From positions 1 to 38,926 of the forward strand of contig JAIQFL010000073.1 of the NCBI GenBank assembly GCA_020073365.1: a stretch of 38,926 nucleotides of DNA, written 5' to 3'. Source of the DNA: Terriglobia bacterium (lineage in GTDB: Bacteria > Acidobacteriota > Terriglobia > Bryobacterales > Bryobacteraceae). Made by a program: the position numbers and the translations under genes. This document shows positions 27,850 through 38,926 of the stretch, piece by piece. The notes beneath the pieces were generated by a model. It did no database searches and had not been told where the DNA came from. It saw only the letters and a program-made list of their open reading frames with translations. The first letter of the stretch is position 1, and every line of letters starts with the position of its first letter.

Positions 27850-28823
27850 AATTACGCGTAGCCGTCATTTACGGCGGCCGGACCGGGGAGCACGAAGTGT
27901 CCGTACGCTCGGCGCGGGCCATCCTGGACGGGATGGATCCAGCCAGGTACGAGAAAATCGAGTACTTTATCGACCAGCAAGGTAAGTGGCTGCCGAAGCC
28001 CATCCTGCCGGAACCGGGCGCCCAGCCCGAGATCGATGTGGTTTTCCCGGTGCTCCACGGCACCTTCGGAGAGGACGGCACGGTGCAGGGTCTGCTGGAG
28101 CTGGCCGACCTGCCCTACGTCGGCGCAGGCGTCTTGGCGTCCTCCGTTTCCATGGATAAGGAGATGATGAAACGTGTCTGCAAGGAACGAATGTTGCCGG
28201 TTGTAGACTACGTGACCGTGACCCGCGAGACTGCCGGTATTCCTGAAATCTGCTCGCGCCTGCCCTTTCCGATGTTCGTGAAGCCCGCCAACCTCGGCTC
28301 CTCGGTGGGGATTTCCAAGGCCCACGACGAGAAGGAACTGGAGGCGGCTGTGGCGCTGGCGGGGCAGTTCGACCGGAAGATCATCGTCGAGCGCGGCATT
28401 GCCGGGCGCGAACTGGAGGTTTCGGTGTTGGGCAACGAAGCGCCGGTGGCTTCCCTGCCCTGCGAGATTCTGCCGTCGCGGGAATTCTACGACTACGAAG
28501 ACAAATACCTGCTCGACATGGCGCAGACCAAGGTCCCCGCGGATCTGCCGCCGGAACAGACCGCTGAGCTGCGCCGCCTGGCCGTGGAATGCTACCGTGC
28601 CGTGGACTGCGAGGGCATGGCCCGCGTGGATTTTCTGCTCGAGGCGGCGAGCGGGAAGCTGTACATCAACGAGATCAATACCATCCCCGGATTCACCTCC
28701 ATCAGCATGTTCCCCAAGATGTGGGAGCATAGCGGGATCGGCTTTTCCGCGCTGATCGACCGGTTGATCGAGCTGGCGCTCGACCGGCACAAGCGGAAGA
28801 AGGCAACGCGCTTCACGCGATAG
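27846..28823 (+). CDS. ddl: D-alanine--D-alanine ligase
   Basis: This ATP-grasp ligase makes D-Ala-D-Ala for peptidoglycan. The 325-residue sequence shows VIYGGRTGEHEVSVRSA at the N-terminus, VVFPVLHGTFGEDGTVQGLL, the ATP-binding KPANLGSSVGISKA, GREEVSV-like GRELEVSVLG, and the metal-binding ARVDFLLEAASGKLYINEIN followed by TIPGFTSISMFPKMW. The spacing is that of a normal Ddl. It overlaps the arginase stop by four bases and is followed after 12 bases by a Uma2-type gene. It would function in the cytoplasm. The link to arginase is probably operon convenience rather than pathway. Confidence 0.96.
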   Translation: MKLRVAVIYGGRTGEHEVSVRSARAILDGMDPARYEKIEYFIDQQGKWLPKPILPEPGAQPEIDVVFPVLHGTFGEDGTVQGLLELADLPYVGAGVLASSVSMDKEMMKRVCKERMLPVVDYVTVTRETAGIPEICSRLPFPMFVKPANLGSSVGISKAHDEKELEAAVALAGQFDRKIIVERGIAGRELEVSVLGNEAPVASLPCEILPSREFYDYEDKYLLDMAQTKVPADLPPEQTAELRRLAVECYRAVDCEGMARVDFLLEAASGKLYINEINTIPGFTSISMFPKMWEHSGIGFSALIDRLIELALDRHKRKKATRFTR

Positions 28824-28835
28824 AATAGAGAAAGC

Positions 28836-29393
28836 ATGGCCAGCCTTCCCAATTCGAAGACCGTCACCTATGAAGAGTGGCTCCGCATGCCCGAAGTCAG
28901 CGATGCCATCGAGGAAGTAGTCAACGGTGAGATCCGCATCATGGCCGCACCCAGTTGGAAACACAGCGAGATTGTAGACAATCTCAGTTACCTGATCGCG
29001 TCGCAGGTCGACAGGCGAAAAGTGAAGGTCAAGGCCTCCCTATTCAATTTGATTATCCGGCGCCAGCCTCTTACCGCCAGAGAGCCCGATCTGGCCGTTT
29101 TTCACGCGAACACGATCGTTGAGCAAGACGGCCGCATCCACTCCGCGCCGCAGCTCATCGTGGAAGTCCTCTCGCCCGCCAACACTCGCCGGGAGCGACA
29201 GGAAAAACTGGAGGATTATGCCAGTCTCGGCGTCCCCGAGGTTTGGGTAATGGCCCCCGAAGGCCGCACAGTCGAGGTCTTGTATCTCGAAGAGGGCCAA
29301 CTTCGCCGGCATGCCATCCTCGCCGATGGCGTTCTGAAACCACGGCACTTTCCCGACGTCCAAATCAATATCGCCGAGATCTGGCCCGATTGA
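28836..29393 (+). CDS. Uma2-family (DUF820) PD-(D/E)xK nuclease-like protein
   Basis: This 185-residue protein has the Uma2 fold, a restriction-endonuclease-like domain common in Cyanobacteria and Acidobacteria. It starts with TVTYEEWLRMPE and VNGEIRIMAAPSWKHSEIV. The nuclease core shows EPDLAVF (D85), PQLIVEVLSP (E110) and K124 in a following helix, which completes the PD-(D/E)xK set. SLGVPEVWVMAPEGRTVEV is the usual C-terminal half. Function in the cell is unknown; many copies per genome are typical. Its stop overlaps the next start (TGATG), so it is translationally coupled to the S41 protease. Confidence 0.88.
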   Translation: MASLPNSKTVTYEEWLRMPEVSDAIEEVVNGEIRIMAAPSWKHSEIVDNLSYLIASQVDRRKVKVKASLFNLIIRRQPLTAREPDLAVFHANTIVEQDGRIHSAPQLIVEVLSPANTRRERQEKLEDYASLGVPEVWVMAPEGRTVEVLYLEEGQLRRHAILADGVLKPRHFPDVQINIAEIWPD

Positions 29394-30853
29394 TGTTTCG
29401 CCTAGCCGTAGCTTTGTTCTGTGCCGCCGCCACCCTCGAAGCCGCGGACGACCTCGATTCGCAGTTAAAGACCATCATCGACGCCTACGCGATTATGGAG
29501 CGGAACGCCGCCGATCCGGTCTCCTCCGAACAGGCCTTTTTTCAAGGCGCAATCCCAGGGCTTTTACGCCGGCTCGACCCGCACTCCGTCTTCTTCGACC
29601 CGGCTCAGTTCGAGCAGGTCAAGAAGATGGAGATGTCCACCCAGAAGGGTTTCGGTAGCGTGGTTTCGCTCCTGCCCGGACGCGTGATCGTGCTCCAGAC
29701 GCAGGCCGGCACACCGTCGGCCAGAGCCGGCCTCGCACCCGGCGATGAGATCATCGCCATCAACGGATACGAAATCAGCCGCCTCGATCTGGAGCAGCTC
29801 ACACAACTGTTGGGTCAGTCTCGCCAGCAGCCGGCGCAGCTTGTCGTGCGGCGGCCCGGCATCCCGCGCATGCTGAGCTTCACGATGATCCCCGAGGAAA
29901 TGCAGTCTTCCAGCGTCGAGCGCGCCTTTTTCATCGGTGCGGGGATCGGGTATTTAAGGGTTGCGAGTTTCGACGCCAACACCGGCACCGAGATCAAGAA
30001 GGCGATCGAAAAACTGGGTGGCGACCGCCTCGCGGGCCTGGTCCTGGACCTTCGCAACAATCCCGGCGGAATGGTGACGGCCGCCCTGGAGACCGCGTCC
30101 CTATTCCTGAAGCCCGGTATGAAGATTGTCACGGTGCGTGGCCGGCACGTGGCGGAGCAATCCGAGGTGGTTCCTTCGATTGCCACGCCGTACGGGTTCA
30201 AGCTGGCGATCCTGGTGAACGAGAAGACCGCCAGCGCGTCGGAAATCGTTTCGGGCGCGATGCAGGACCACGATCGCGCCACCATCCTCGGCGAGGCCAG
30301 CTACGGAAAGGGCCTGGTTCAAAGCGTGTACCCGCTCACCGACGGAACGGGCCTGGCGCTCACCACCGCGCTGTATTACACGCCCAGCGGCCGCTCCATC
30401 CAGAAGCCCCTGGATGCCGTGCGGTTCGAGCTGGGCGCCACTACCGCGCACCCCAATACGCAGTCGGAATTCCGCACCGATAAGGGCCGGACGGTTACCG
30501 GCGGCGGCGGCATTCGGCCGGACATCGTGATCCAGCCGCCGTCCATGACGCGCTTGCGAGCGGTTCTGGACGCCAGCGGCTCCTTCACCAACTTCGCCAC
30601 CGAGTACCTTCGCAAAAACAAGGTGACTGCGGACTTCGAAGTCACGCCGGCAGTTCTCCGCGATTTCCAGCTTTTCCTTTTGGAACGTGGGATTCAGCCC
30701 GGCGTTTCCGATCTGGCGGTGGAGCAGGAATTCATGAGCAATCGCATCAAAACGGAGATCTTCAACCAGGCTTTCGGGGTGGAAAAGGGCGATGAAGTAG
30801 AAGCCCAGCGCGACCCGGTGATTCTGAGGGCGCTGGAAGTGATCGGGTCGTAG
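29393..30853 (+). CDS. S41-family carboxy-terminal processing protease
   Basis: The start at 29393 overlaps the Uma2 stop and opens a signal peptide (MFRLAVALFCAAATLEA). The protein has 486 residues: an N-terminal helical region with DPHSVFFDP, a PDZ domain at about 85-165 (TPSARAGLAPGDEIIAINGY), and the S41 catalytic domain with LAGLVLDLRNNPGG. The catalytic dyad is Ser in NEKTASASEIV (S281) and Lys in GEASYGKGLVQ (K306), 25 residues apart as expected. A C-terminal extension of about 100 residues is of unknown role. Exported S41 proteases trim the C-termini of envelope proteins or remove misfolded ones. Tail-specific substrate choice cannot be predicted. Confidence 0.92.
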   Translation: MFRLAVALFCAAATLEAADDLDSQLKTIIDAYAIMERNAADPVSSEQAFFQGAIPGLLRRLDPHSVFFDPAQFEQVKKMEMSTQKGFGSVVSLLPGRVIVLQTQAGTPSARAGLAPGDEIIAINGYEISRLDLEQLTQLLGQSRQQPAQLVVRRPGIPRMLSFTMIPEEMQSSSVERAFFIGAGIGYLRVASFDANTGTEIKKAIEKLGGDRLAGLVLDLRNNPGGMVTAALETASLFLKPGMKIVTVRGRHVAEQSEVVPSIATPYGFKLAILVNEKTASASEIVSGAMQDHDRATILGEASYGKGLVQSVYPLTDGTGLALTTALYYTPSGRSIQKPLDAVRFELGATTAHPNTQSEFRTDKGRTVTGGGGIRPDIVIQPPSMTRLRAVLDASGSFTNFATEYLRKNKVTADFEVTPAVLRDFQLFLLERGIQPGVSDLAVEQEFMSNRIKTEIFNQAFGVEKGDEVEAQRDPVILRALEVIGS

Positions 30854-30890
30854 GCGGCCTTTAACTGCCATAATGTAACCGGAGGCTTGA

Positions 30891-32177
30891 ATGGTGGCCA
30901 CGTTGACTCCGGCTGTTTCCATCTCTCAGGAAAACGAAAAGAATCCCTGGCTGGCCGCGGCCGCGCGGTTCGACGAAGCCGCCTCACGGCTCAAACTCGA
31001 TGATGGCATGCGCAAGGTTCTCGGAACACCGGCCAAGGAGATCATCGTCCACATTCCGGTGCAACTGGACGACGGCCGCGTCGAGGTCTTTACCGGCTAT
31101 CGTGTGCAGCATTCTGTCGCGCGCGGTCCGGCCAAGGGCGGCATCCGATTCGCACCGGATGTGACTCTGGACGAGGTCCGCGCGCTGGCCTCCTGGATGA
31201 CCTGGAAATGCGCCGTCGTCAACATTCCGTTCGGCGGCGGCAAGGGCGGCGTCATCTGCGACCCGAACCTGCTCTCCGACGCCGAGCTGGAAAAGCTGAC
31301 CCGCCGCTATACGGCCGAAATCATCGACTTCATCGGCCCGGAACGCGACGTTCCGGCGCCCGACGTCAACACCAACGAGAAGGTGATGGCGTGGATCATG
31401 GACACGTATTCCATGCACGCCCGCCACACCGTGACGGCCATCGTGACCGGCAAACCGAGGAGTCTGGGGGGGTCGCGCGGCCGGCCGGAGGCTACCGGGC
31501 GCGGCTGCATGATGGTCAGCTTGAAGGCGCTCGAACGGCTGGGGATTGCTCCGGGGGCTTGCCGCGCGGTGATTCAGGGCTTCGGCAACGTCGGAGGCAT
31601 GGCGGCGAAGCTCATGAGCGCCATCGGGTTCAAGATCATCTGCATGGTGGAGTATGACGGCGCGGTGTACAACCCGCATGGACTGGATATCGCGGCGCTC
31701 CAGCGGCATCGCAAGGAGACCGGCTCGATCACCGGCTTTTCAGGCGGCGAGGACATGGACAAAAACGAGGCCATGTTTCTGGAGTGCGACATACTGCTGC
31801 CCGCTGCCACAGAGAACGTGATCCATTCGGGAAACGCCGGCAGGTTGCGCTGCAAGATCCTCTGCGAGGGCGCCAATGGCCCCACCACTCCCCTGGCCGA
31901 CCTGGTCCTGGCTGACAAGAAGGTCTTCGTCATACCGGACATTCTGGCGAACGCGGGCGGTGTAACCGTGTCTTACTTCGAATGGGTGCAGGACCGCCAG
32001 GGCTTTTTCTGGAACGAGCAACTGGTGAACCAGCAACTGGAAGAGATCATGGTGGAGAGCTTCGACGCCGTGGTTCAGTTCGCCGAGGCTCACAGTGTCA
32101 ACAACCGCATCGCCGCATACATGCTGGCCCTGGACCGCGTGGCGGATGCCATCCGATTACGGGGACTCTACGCCTAG
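30891..32177 (+). CDS. gdhA: Glutamate dehydrogenase (Glu/Leu/Phe/Val dehydrogenase family)
   Basis: This 428-residue enzyme interconverts glutamate and 2-oxoglutarate plus ammonia. It starts behind CGGAGG. The substrate domain has GPAKGGIRF (K82), [19 protein letters not shown] with K106 and the catalytic K118, and [16 protein letters not shown]. The dinucleotide domain starts with [22 protein letters not shown]-type and [10 protein letters not shown] motifs are present, as is the [14 protein letters not shown] block. The acid ending the second Rossmann strand (VEYDGAVYN) slightly favours NAD, but I am not sure. It may supply or consume ammonia together with the arginase upstream. A REP-like hairpin follows directly after the stop. 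Confidence 0.94.
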   Translation: MVATLTPAVSISQENEKNPWLAAAARFDEAASRLKLDDGMRKVLGTPAKEIIVHIPVQLDDGRVEVFTGYRVQHSVARGPAKGGIRFAPDVTLDEVRALASWMTWKCAVVNIPFGGGKGGVICDPNLLSDAELEKLTRRYTAEIIDFIGPERDVPAPDVNTNEKVMAWIMDTYSMHARHTVTAIVTGKPRSLGGSRGRPEATGRGCMMVSLKALERLGIAPGACRAVIQGFGNVGGMAAKLMSAIGFKIICMVEYDGAVYNPHGLDIAALQRHRKETGSITGFSGGEDMDKNEAMFLECDILLPAATENVIHSGNAGRLRCKILCEGANGPTTPLADLVLADKKVFVIPDILANAGGVTVSYFEWVQDRQGFFWNEQLVNQQLEEIMVESFDAVVQFAEAHSVNNRIAAYMLALDRVADAIRLRGLYA

Positions 32178-32189
32178 CATGTGGGGAGG

Positions 32190-32293
32190 CCTCGTGGCGC
32201 AGGCACTCGTGCCTGCCGGGTCGAGACTCGTCTCGACCCTTGTCTTCCGTGTGGTCCCCGCCATGCGCCGGCACTAGTGCCTGCGCCACGAGG
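32190..32293. repeat. REP-like nested hairpin filling the gdhA-mutS gap
   Basis: The outer arms are a perfect 18-base inverted repeat (32190-32207 and 32276-32293; CCTCGTGGCGCAGGCACT). Inside is a perfect ten-base stem, GGGTCGAGAC/GTCTCGACCC (32218-32227 and 32230-32239), with a two-base loop. It spans nearly all of the 119-base gap and its right arm ends three bases before the mutS ATG. Confidence 0.9.
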
Positions 32294-32296
32294 ACC

Positions 32297-34917
<2,621 letters not shown>

Positions 34918-34921
<4 letters not shown>

Positions 34922-36093
34922 GAATTGCGGGCGTGATGAGCGGCACCTCGCTGGATGGCATCGATGTTGCCATCGTAGAGGTGGGGCGGGGGCGTCGACG
35001 GCCCAAGGTGCAGACCATCGGATTTCAGTCGACCCCCTACCCCGAGGCCGTTCGAGCCGCGATCCTGGAGGTCTCAGGTGGGACAGACGATCGTTCTTCG
35101 TCGTCTGTCAACCTGCAAAGGGCAGGTCGAAGACCCGCACCACTGCACCGCACCGGAGCCCTTTCCGCCTTGAACTTCCACCTCGGCGAACTGTTTGCGC
35201 GGGCGGTTCTGCGCGCGGTGCGCCGGTATGGACCAATCGAGTTGATCGGGTGTCACGGGCAAACGGTTTATCACGAAGGCGGCGCGCACACACTGCAAAT
35301 CGGCGAGCCCGCCATCGTGGCCGAACGGACGGGCGTGCCCGTGGTGTCGAACTTTCGCGCGCGCGATATCGCCGCCGGAGGCCAAGGGGCTCCGCTGGTG
35401 CCCTACGTCGATTACCTGCTCTTCCGCCACCCGAAGCGCGCCCGCATCGCGCTGAATATCGGCGGCATCGCCAATATTACCGCGATCCCGCCCGGCGCGG
35501 CCCCGGAAGAGGTGGTTGCGTTCGACACGGGGCCGGGCAACATGGTGATCGACGCCCTTGCGCGGGACTATTCCAAAGGAATGTTGCACTACGACGACGG
35601 GGGCAAGATCGCACTATCGGGAAGAGTCAATCGCGCGTTACTCGATGAGTTGCTGGCGGACCCTTACTATCGGCGCAAACCGCCTAAGAGCGCCGGCCGG
35701 GAGCAATATGGCGCTGAATTCATCGCTCGATTAAAGAGGTCCAGGCTACCGCTGCGAGATCTGATCGCCACCGCGACGGTGTTGACCGCGGCGACGATTG
35801 CGATGGGCGCCACACAAGCAATCACACAGGCAAGCATGCCTGTGTTACAAACGCAGATGGATCTCATCGTCTCGGGGGGCGGGGTTCACAACCCGCAGAT
35901 TATCGCGCACCTGACCGGTTTTCTGCCCGGTGTTGCGGTCTCGACTTCAACCGATCACGGCATTGATGCGGATGCGAAAGAGGCCATCGCCTTCGCCATT
36001 CTCGCTTGCGAGACATGGCGAAGGAAGCCGTCCACTTTACCCTCGGCTACTGGCGCCCGGCGCTCAGTAGTACTCGGAAGTATCACACCCTGA
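34918..36093 (+). CDS. anmK: Anhydro-N-acetylmuramic acid kinase, repeat-invaded
   Basis: This kinase phosphorylates and opens 1,6-anhydro-MurNAc recovered from cell-wall turnover, giving MurNAc-6-P. The GTG start at 34918 overlaps the mutS stop. Motifs: GVMSGTSLDGIDVAIVE (5-21), IGCHGQTVYHEG, TLQIGEPAIVAERT, NFRARDIAAGGQGAPLVPYVD, NIGGIANIT, FDTGPGNMVIDAL and LIVSGGGVHNP. Two segments are foreign: residues about 53-81 are translated palindromes between ILEVS and ALNFHLGELFA, and residues about 303-310 carry a small palindrome before DLIVSGGG. Without them the length (about 355) is normal. Both lie between secondary-structure blocks, so the enzyme may still work. The last residues (GARRSVVLGSITP) look loosely conserved. 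Confidence 0.92.
35075..35138 (+). repeat. GGGACAGACGATCGTT palindrome plus satellite hairpins in anmK
   Basis: The left arm 35075-35090 (CAGGTGGGACAGACGA) pairs with 35101-35115 (TCGTCTGTCAACCTG). Then ACCTGC/GCAGGT (35111-35116 and 35122-35127) and GCAGGTC/GACCCGC (35122-35138, one mismatch) follow in an overlapping chain. All are in frame with anmK and read GGTDDRSSSSVNLQRAGR. Confidence 0.85.
35824..35845 (+). repeat. Small palindrome near the anmK 3' end
   Basis: Perfect nine-base arms ACACAGGCA/TGCCTGTGT (35824-35832 and 35837-35845) enclose an AGCA loop. It is translated in frame as part of TQASMPVLQ, where homologues are shorter. Confidence 0.7.
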
Positions 36094-36098
36094 GTCAG

Positions 36099-36338
36099 TT
36101 ATTCAGCGGGAACAGGTTGTGCCTCGGCGGCGGGCACACGCCGTAGTACCTGCTGGCCAATCCGCATTCCGTCCCAGTCGTACGCGAATTCTTTACCGCA
36201 TTCCAGACAGACAACATAAGTTCCGCTTCGCGTGGCGCTGGGTGACGTGTACTTTGCGTTTTTCCGTCCTGGGGTCAGGGGGAAAGTCGTGCGTTGGTGT
36301 GAACAACCAAACAAAGAATCTAGTAATGATTGAAGCAT
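36099..36338 (-). CDS. Small zinc-ribbon-like hypothetical protein
   Basis: This 79-residue protein has CSH (C12, H14) near the N-terminus and CLEC (C44, C47) in YVVCLECGKEFAYDWDGMRI, a likely zinc ribbon. The rest is polar, with an Ala/Pro-rich tail. Similar short proteins are, as far as I recall, common in Acidobacteria and uncharacterised. It is convergent with anmK, with five bases between stops. RNA or DNA binding is possible but not shown. Confidence 0.65.
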   Translation of the reverse strand: MLQSLLDSLFGCSHQRTTFPLTPGRKNAKYTSPSATRSGTYVVCLECGKEFAYDWDGMRIGQQVLRRVPAAEAQPVPAE

Positions 36339-36464
36339 TGTCGGGCTCCCTTCAGCAAATTAGATTCCGAATGCGTTCGAATCGTTTCATATCCTATGAA
36401 TACACCGGCGCGGAATCTTGTATGGATACTGACAATTGCGGCCGCGAAAGCTGCCGATTAGCAC

Positions 36465-37451
36465 TTAAGCGGCCAATTGGGAGGCGATCGCTCGCGCGAT
36501 CAACTGGCCGTGAAAACGGCCGTTTTCGATGAAGATCTCGTTTGTATGCATACCGGCCACGATTACTCCCGCCAGATAAATACCGGCTCGCTCGCTTTCC
36601 AGTGTGGCGGGATTGGTGCGCGGCCGCTGGGTCTGGGGTTCCAGCGTAATCCCGGTCGCGTTCAGAAAATCGAGGTCTGGCTGGTATCCGATCAGGGCGA
36701 AAACGAAATCGTTCTTTAACAGAATTTCGCCTTCGGGCGTCGCCACGCGGATCGAATCCTTCCGAATCTCCAGCACTTGTGAATGAAAGTACGCGGGAAT
36801 CTCCACGTTCTTGATGCGATTTTCGATATTCGGCTTGATCCAGTACTTTACCCGGTCTGAAATACCAGTACCACGATGGATCAGTGTCACACGCGCGCCG
36901 GTCCACCACAACTCCAAGGCGGCTATTGCGGCCGAATTCTTGGCTCCAACCACCGCGACGTCGTGGTTATAGTACGGATGAGGTTCTTTGTAATAATGGA
37001 GCACTTTGTCGAGTTCCTCGCCAGGCACGTTTAGCCTGTTGGGCACATCGTAATAACCGGTCGCCAACACGACTTTTCGCGCGTGATAAAGCTGGTGGCA
37101 GCCCAACCGATCGGTAGTATGCACCTCAAATGCATTGTCCTCGCCCGCGATGCGGTCCACGCGCTCGTATTGTCGGACATTTAGCCGATAGTGCTCGGCC
37201 ACGCGCCGGTAGTACTTGAGCGCTTCATGCCGGTTGGGCTTGTCGTTCAGGCTGGTCATCGGAATGTTGCCGATTTCGAGTAGCTCCGGTGTAGTAAAAA
37301 ACGTCATGTTGGTGGGGTAGTGATAAATCGAGTTCACCACGCACCCCTTCTCCACCATGACGGTCTTCATGCCGCGCTGCTGCAGTTCGATTCCGCAAGC
37401 CAGGCCCGTGGGGCCGGCGCCCACTACCAAAACGTCAAAGGATTCAGTCAT
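36465..37451 (-). CDS. ypdA: YpdA-family FAD/NAD(P)-dependent disulfide reductase
   Basis: This 328-residue flavoprotein has an N-terminal FAD-binding GxGxxG in VLVVGAGPTGLACGIELQ (8-25), and KGCVVNSIYHYPTNMTFFTT and NKPNRHEAL-like segments typical of YpdA. A second Rossmann motif is present in VAVVGAKNSAAIAALELWW. It lacks the CxxC of thioredoxin reductase, as YpdA does. In Firmicutes YpdA (Bdr) reduces bacillithiol disulfide with NADPH. Whether this organism makes bacillithiol cannot be seen here. It lies 17 bases downstream of alaS on the same strand, so the two may be co-transcribed. Confidence 0.85.
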   Translation of the reverse strand: MTESFDVLVVGAGPTGLACGIELQQRGMKTVMVEKGCVVNSIYHYPTNMTFFTTPELLEIGNIPMTSLNDKPNRHEALKYYRRVAEHYRLNVRQYERVDRIAGEDNAFEVHTTDRLGCHQLYHARKVVLATGYYDVPNRLNVPGEELDKVLHYYKEPHPYYNHDVAVVGAKNSAAIAALELWWTGARVTLIHRGTGISDRVKYWIKPNIENRIKNVEIPAYFHSQVLEIRKDSIRVATPEGEILLKNDFVFALIGYQPDLDFLNATGITLEPQTQRPRTNPATLESERAGIYLAGVIVAGMHTNEIFIENGRFHGQLIARAIASQLAA

Positions 37452-37468
37452 CTCTGTTCAGTGAAGTC

Positions 37469-38926
37469 CTACAATTTGCTCTCTACCTCGCGATAGACGG
37501 CTTCGAGCGCGCCGTCCAGCGCCGGCGCATCCTTGCCCCCGCCTTCGGCCATGTCGGGGCGCCCACCGCCCTTGCCGCCCACGGCTTCGGCCAGCGTGCC
37601 CACCAACTTCCCGGCATGGAGCTTTCCCGTGAGGTCTTTCGTCACCGACGCGACAATCGAAACGCTGCCGTTCTCGACCGAGGCCAGCACCACCACCGCG
37701 GTCTTCAACCGGTTGCGCAGCGAATCCACCAGAGACCGCATTTGCTGCCGGTCCATGCCATCGAGCCTGGCCGCCACCACCTTGACGTCCTTTATGGTGC
37801 GCGCCTGCGCCTCGATCGCGCCTGCGGCCGATTGTGCCAGCTTGTCCTTCAACTGCTCCACCTGGCGCGCTTGCGCCTTCTCGGCGGCCAGCAGCTTTTC
37901 CACGTGCTCGATGAGCTCCGGCTCAGAAGCCTTCATCATCTCCGCGATGCGCCGCAAGGCATCCGTGGCCCCCTGGTACTGCCGTAGAGCCGCTTCACCC
38001 GAAATCGCCTCGATGCGCCGGACGCCGGCCGAGATGCTGCCCTCGTACACCACCTTGCAGACGCCGATGTCGCCGGTACGCCGCACATGCGTACCGCCGC
38101 ACAGTTCGCGGCTGAAGCCTGGCACGGTAACCACGCGAACCTCCTCGCCGTATTTCTCGCCGAACAAGGCCATGGCGCCGGTGGAGATGGCCTGGTCGAG
38201 CGGCATCACCTTGGTCTCGACCCCGGAATTGCGCAGGATCTGTTCGTTCATGAGGCGCTCGACTTCGTCCAGCTCGACGCGGTCCATAGCGGCGTAGTGA
38301 GTAAAGTCGAAGCGCAGCCGACCCGGATCCACCACGCTGCCCGCCTGTTTGACATGCGTCCCGAGCACCTGCCGTAGGGACGCGTGCAGCAGATGTGTGG
38401 CTGTATGGTTTCGCCGCGTGGCGTCGCGCAAGGGCGCCGCCACTTCCGCCCGCAGCACCTCGCCCACGGCAATCGCCGCATGCGTCGAAATGCGATGCAC
38501 CGTCAGCCCGGGAACGCCGGGGAAAGCCGTTTCCACATCCGCCGCTTTCTCCATGGAAGCGGAATACAGGGCGCCGCGATCGCCCACCTGGCCGCCGGCC
38601 TCGGCATAGAACGGCGTCTGGTCAAACACCAGTTCGGCTTTCACGCCGGCCGGAACCGACTCCACCGGCCGTTTGTCCACCAGCAGCCCGATCACGCGCG
38701 ACTCCGCATCGAGCTCCCCATAGCCCAGGAACTTCGTGCGGCCGTACTCCAGCAGTTTCTGATAAGCCGGAACGACCGCGGCCTTTTCCGCGCCCTTCCA
38801 ACTCGCCCGTGCGCGCTCGCGCTGGCGCTCCATCTCCTGCTCGAAGCCTGCGTGGTCAATCGCCAGGCCGTGTTCGCGGGCCATGTCCTCCTGCTCGTCC
38901 AGCGCCAGCCCGAAGGTGTCGTAAAG
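37469..38926 (-). CDS. alaS: Alanyl-tRNA synthetase, C-terminal part (cut by window edge)
   Basis: The frame is open to the right edge (LYDTFGLALDEQED, then MAREHG at 38884), so roughly the first 400 residues, including the class II catalytic core, lie outside. Visible here is the editing domain with its zinc site: HTATHLLH, then CGGTHVRRTGDIG. After it come the coiled-coil linker and the C-terminal DHHA1 domain with GGKGGGRPDMAEGGG. The enzyme charges tRNA-Ala and the editing domain clears Ser and Gly mischarges. No damage is seen. Domain order is normal. Confidence 0.95.
   Translation of the reverse strand, partial: LYDTFGLALDEQEDMAREHGLAIDHAGFEQEMERQRERARASWKGAEKAAVVPAYQKLLEYGRTKFLGYGELDAESRVIGLLVDKRPVESVPAGVKAELVFDQTPFYAEAGGQVGDRGALYSASMEKAADVETAFPGVPGLTVHRISTHAAIAVGEVLRAEVAAPLRDATRRNHTATHLLHASLRQVLGTHVKQAGSVVDPGRLRFDFTHYAAMDRVELDEVERLMNEQILRNSGVETKVMPLDQAISTGAMALFGEKYGEEVRVVTVPGFSRELCGGTHVRRTGDIGVCKVVYEGSISAGVRRIEAISGEAALRQYQGATDALRRIAEMMKASEPELIEHVEKLLAAEKAQARQVEQLKDKLAQSAAGAIEAQARTIKDVKVVAARLDGMDRQQMRSLVDSLRNRLKTAVVVLASVENGSVSIVASVTKDLTGKLHAGKLVGTLAEAVGGKGGGRPDMAEGGGKDAPALDGALEAVYREVESKL

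Noticed and set aside
31982-32296. An N-terminal extension of MutS from 31982
   Set aside because: It would overlap gdhA and the hairpin repeat; MutS homology begins just after 32297.

Overview
The window looks like a chromosomal piece of a high-GC Acidobacteriota genome, most likely of the Solibacter/Bryobacter group. The evidence is three planctomycete-type genes (two DUF1549/DUF1553 cytochromes and one DUF1501 protein), a secreted beta-sandwich protein of the DGGGW type common in Solibacterales, a zincin-cytochrome fusion, and dense short palindromic repeats between and inside genes. No phylogenetic test was possible here, so the placement is an inference.

Layout. Positions 1-2300 are decayed: a frameshifted hypothetical gene, a secreted protein gene with an in-frame TAG after its signal peptide, and an empty stretch. 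A vapBC-type toxin-antitoxin pair follows (2289-2953). On the minus strand, thrC, a small coiled-coil gene, tldD and tldE form a probable operon (7499 to 2990). Positions 7929-9260 are a mobile-element graveyard, with an ISAzo13-like transposase remnant and a broken tyrosine recombinase. Then come a zincin-cytochrome c fusion, a GH27 alpha-galactosidase and a divergent LacI regulator with matching operators, and a PLC/P1-nuclease-like protein. Two divergent DUF1549/DUF1553 cytochrome genes follow, one of them leading into a DUF1501 gene. From 17507 to 36093 almost everything is on the plus strand: DUF1549/DUF1501, a small hypothetical, ggt, a TIM-barrel isomerase, asnS, arginase, ddl, Uma2, an S41 protease, gdhA, mutS and anmK. 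The right end is on the minus strand: a zinc-ribbon protein, a YpdA-like reductase and the C-terminal part of alaS, cut by the window edge.

The most interesting layer is the repeats. Two palindrome families have entered protein-coding genes without breaking the reading frame. The first has the core GGGACAGAC followed by a variable palindromic tail. It is read as Gly-Thr-Asp in every coding copy: the DUF1553 gene, the DUF1501 Tat leader and anmK. The second is a double hairpin (tldE, the lacI/PLC junction, the end of the broken integrase) whose second stem changes in sequence while staying paired. The core units contain no stop codon in any of the six frames. They sit at protein termini or in likely surface loops, which recalls the Rickettsia palindromic elements. 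A perfect 24-bp-TIR MITE-like element and a REP-like hairpin that fills the gdhA-mutS gap complete the picture.

Functionally the region mixes housekeeping genes (asnS, alaS, mutS, ddl, thrC, anmK, gdhA) with carbohydrate and nitrogen scavenging (alpha-galactosidase, GGT, arginase, glutamate dehydrogenase) and exported, probably surface-associated cytochrome systems.
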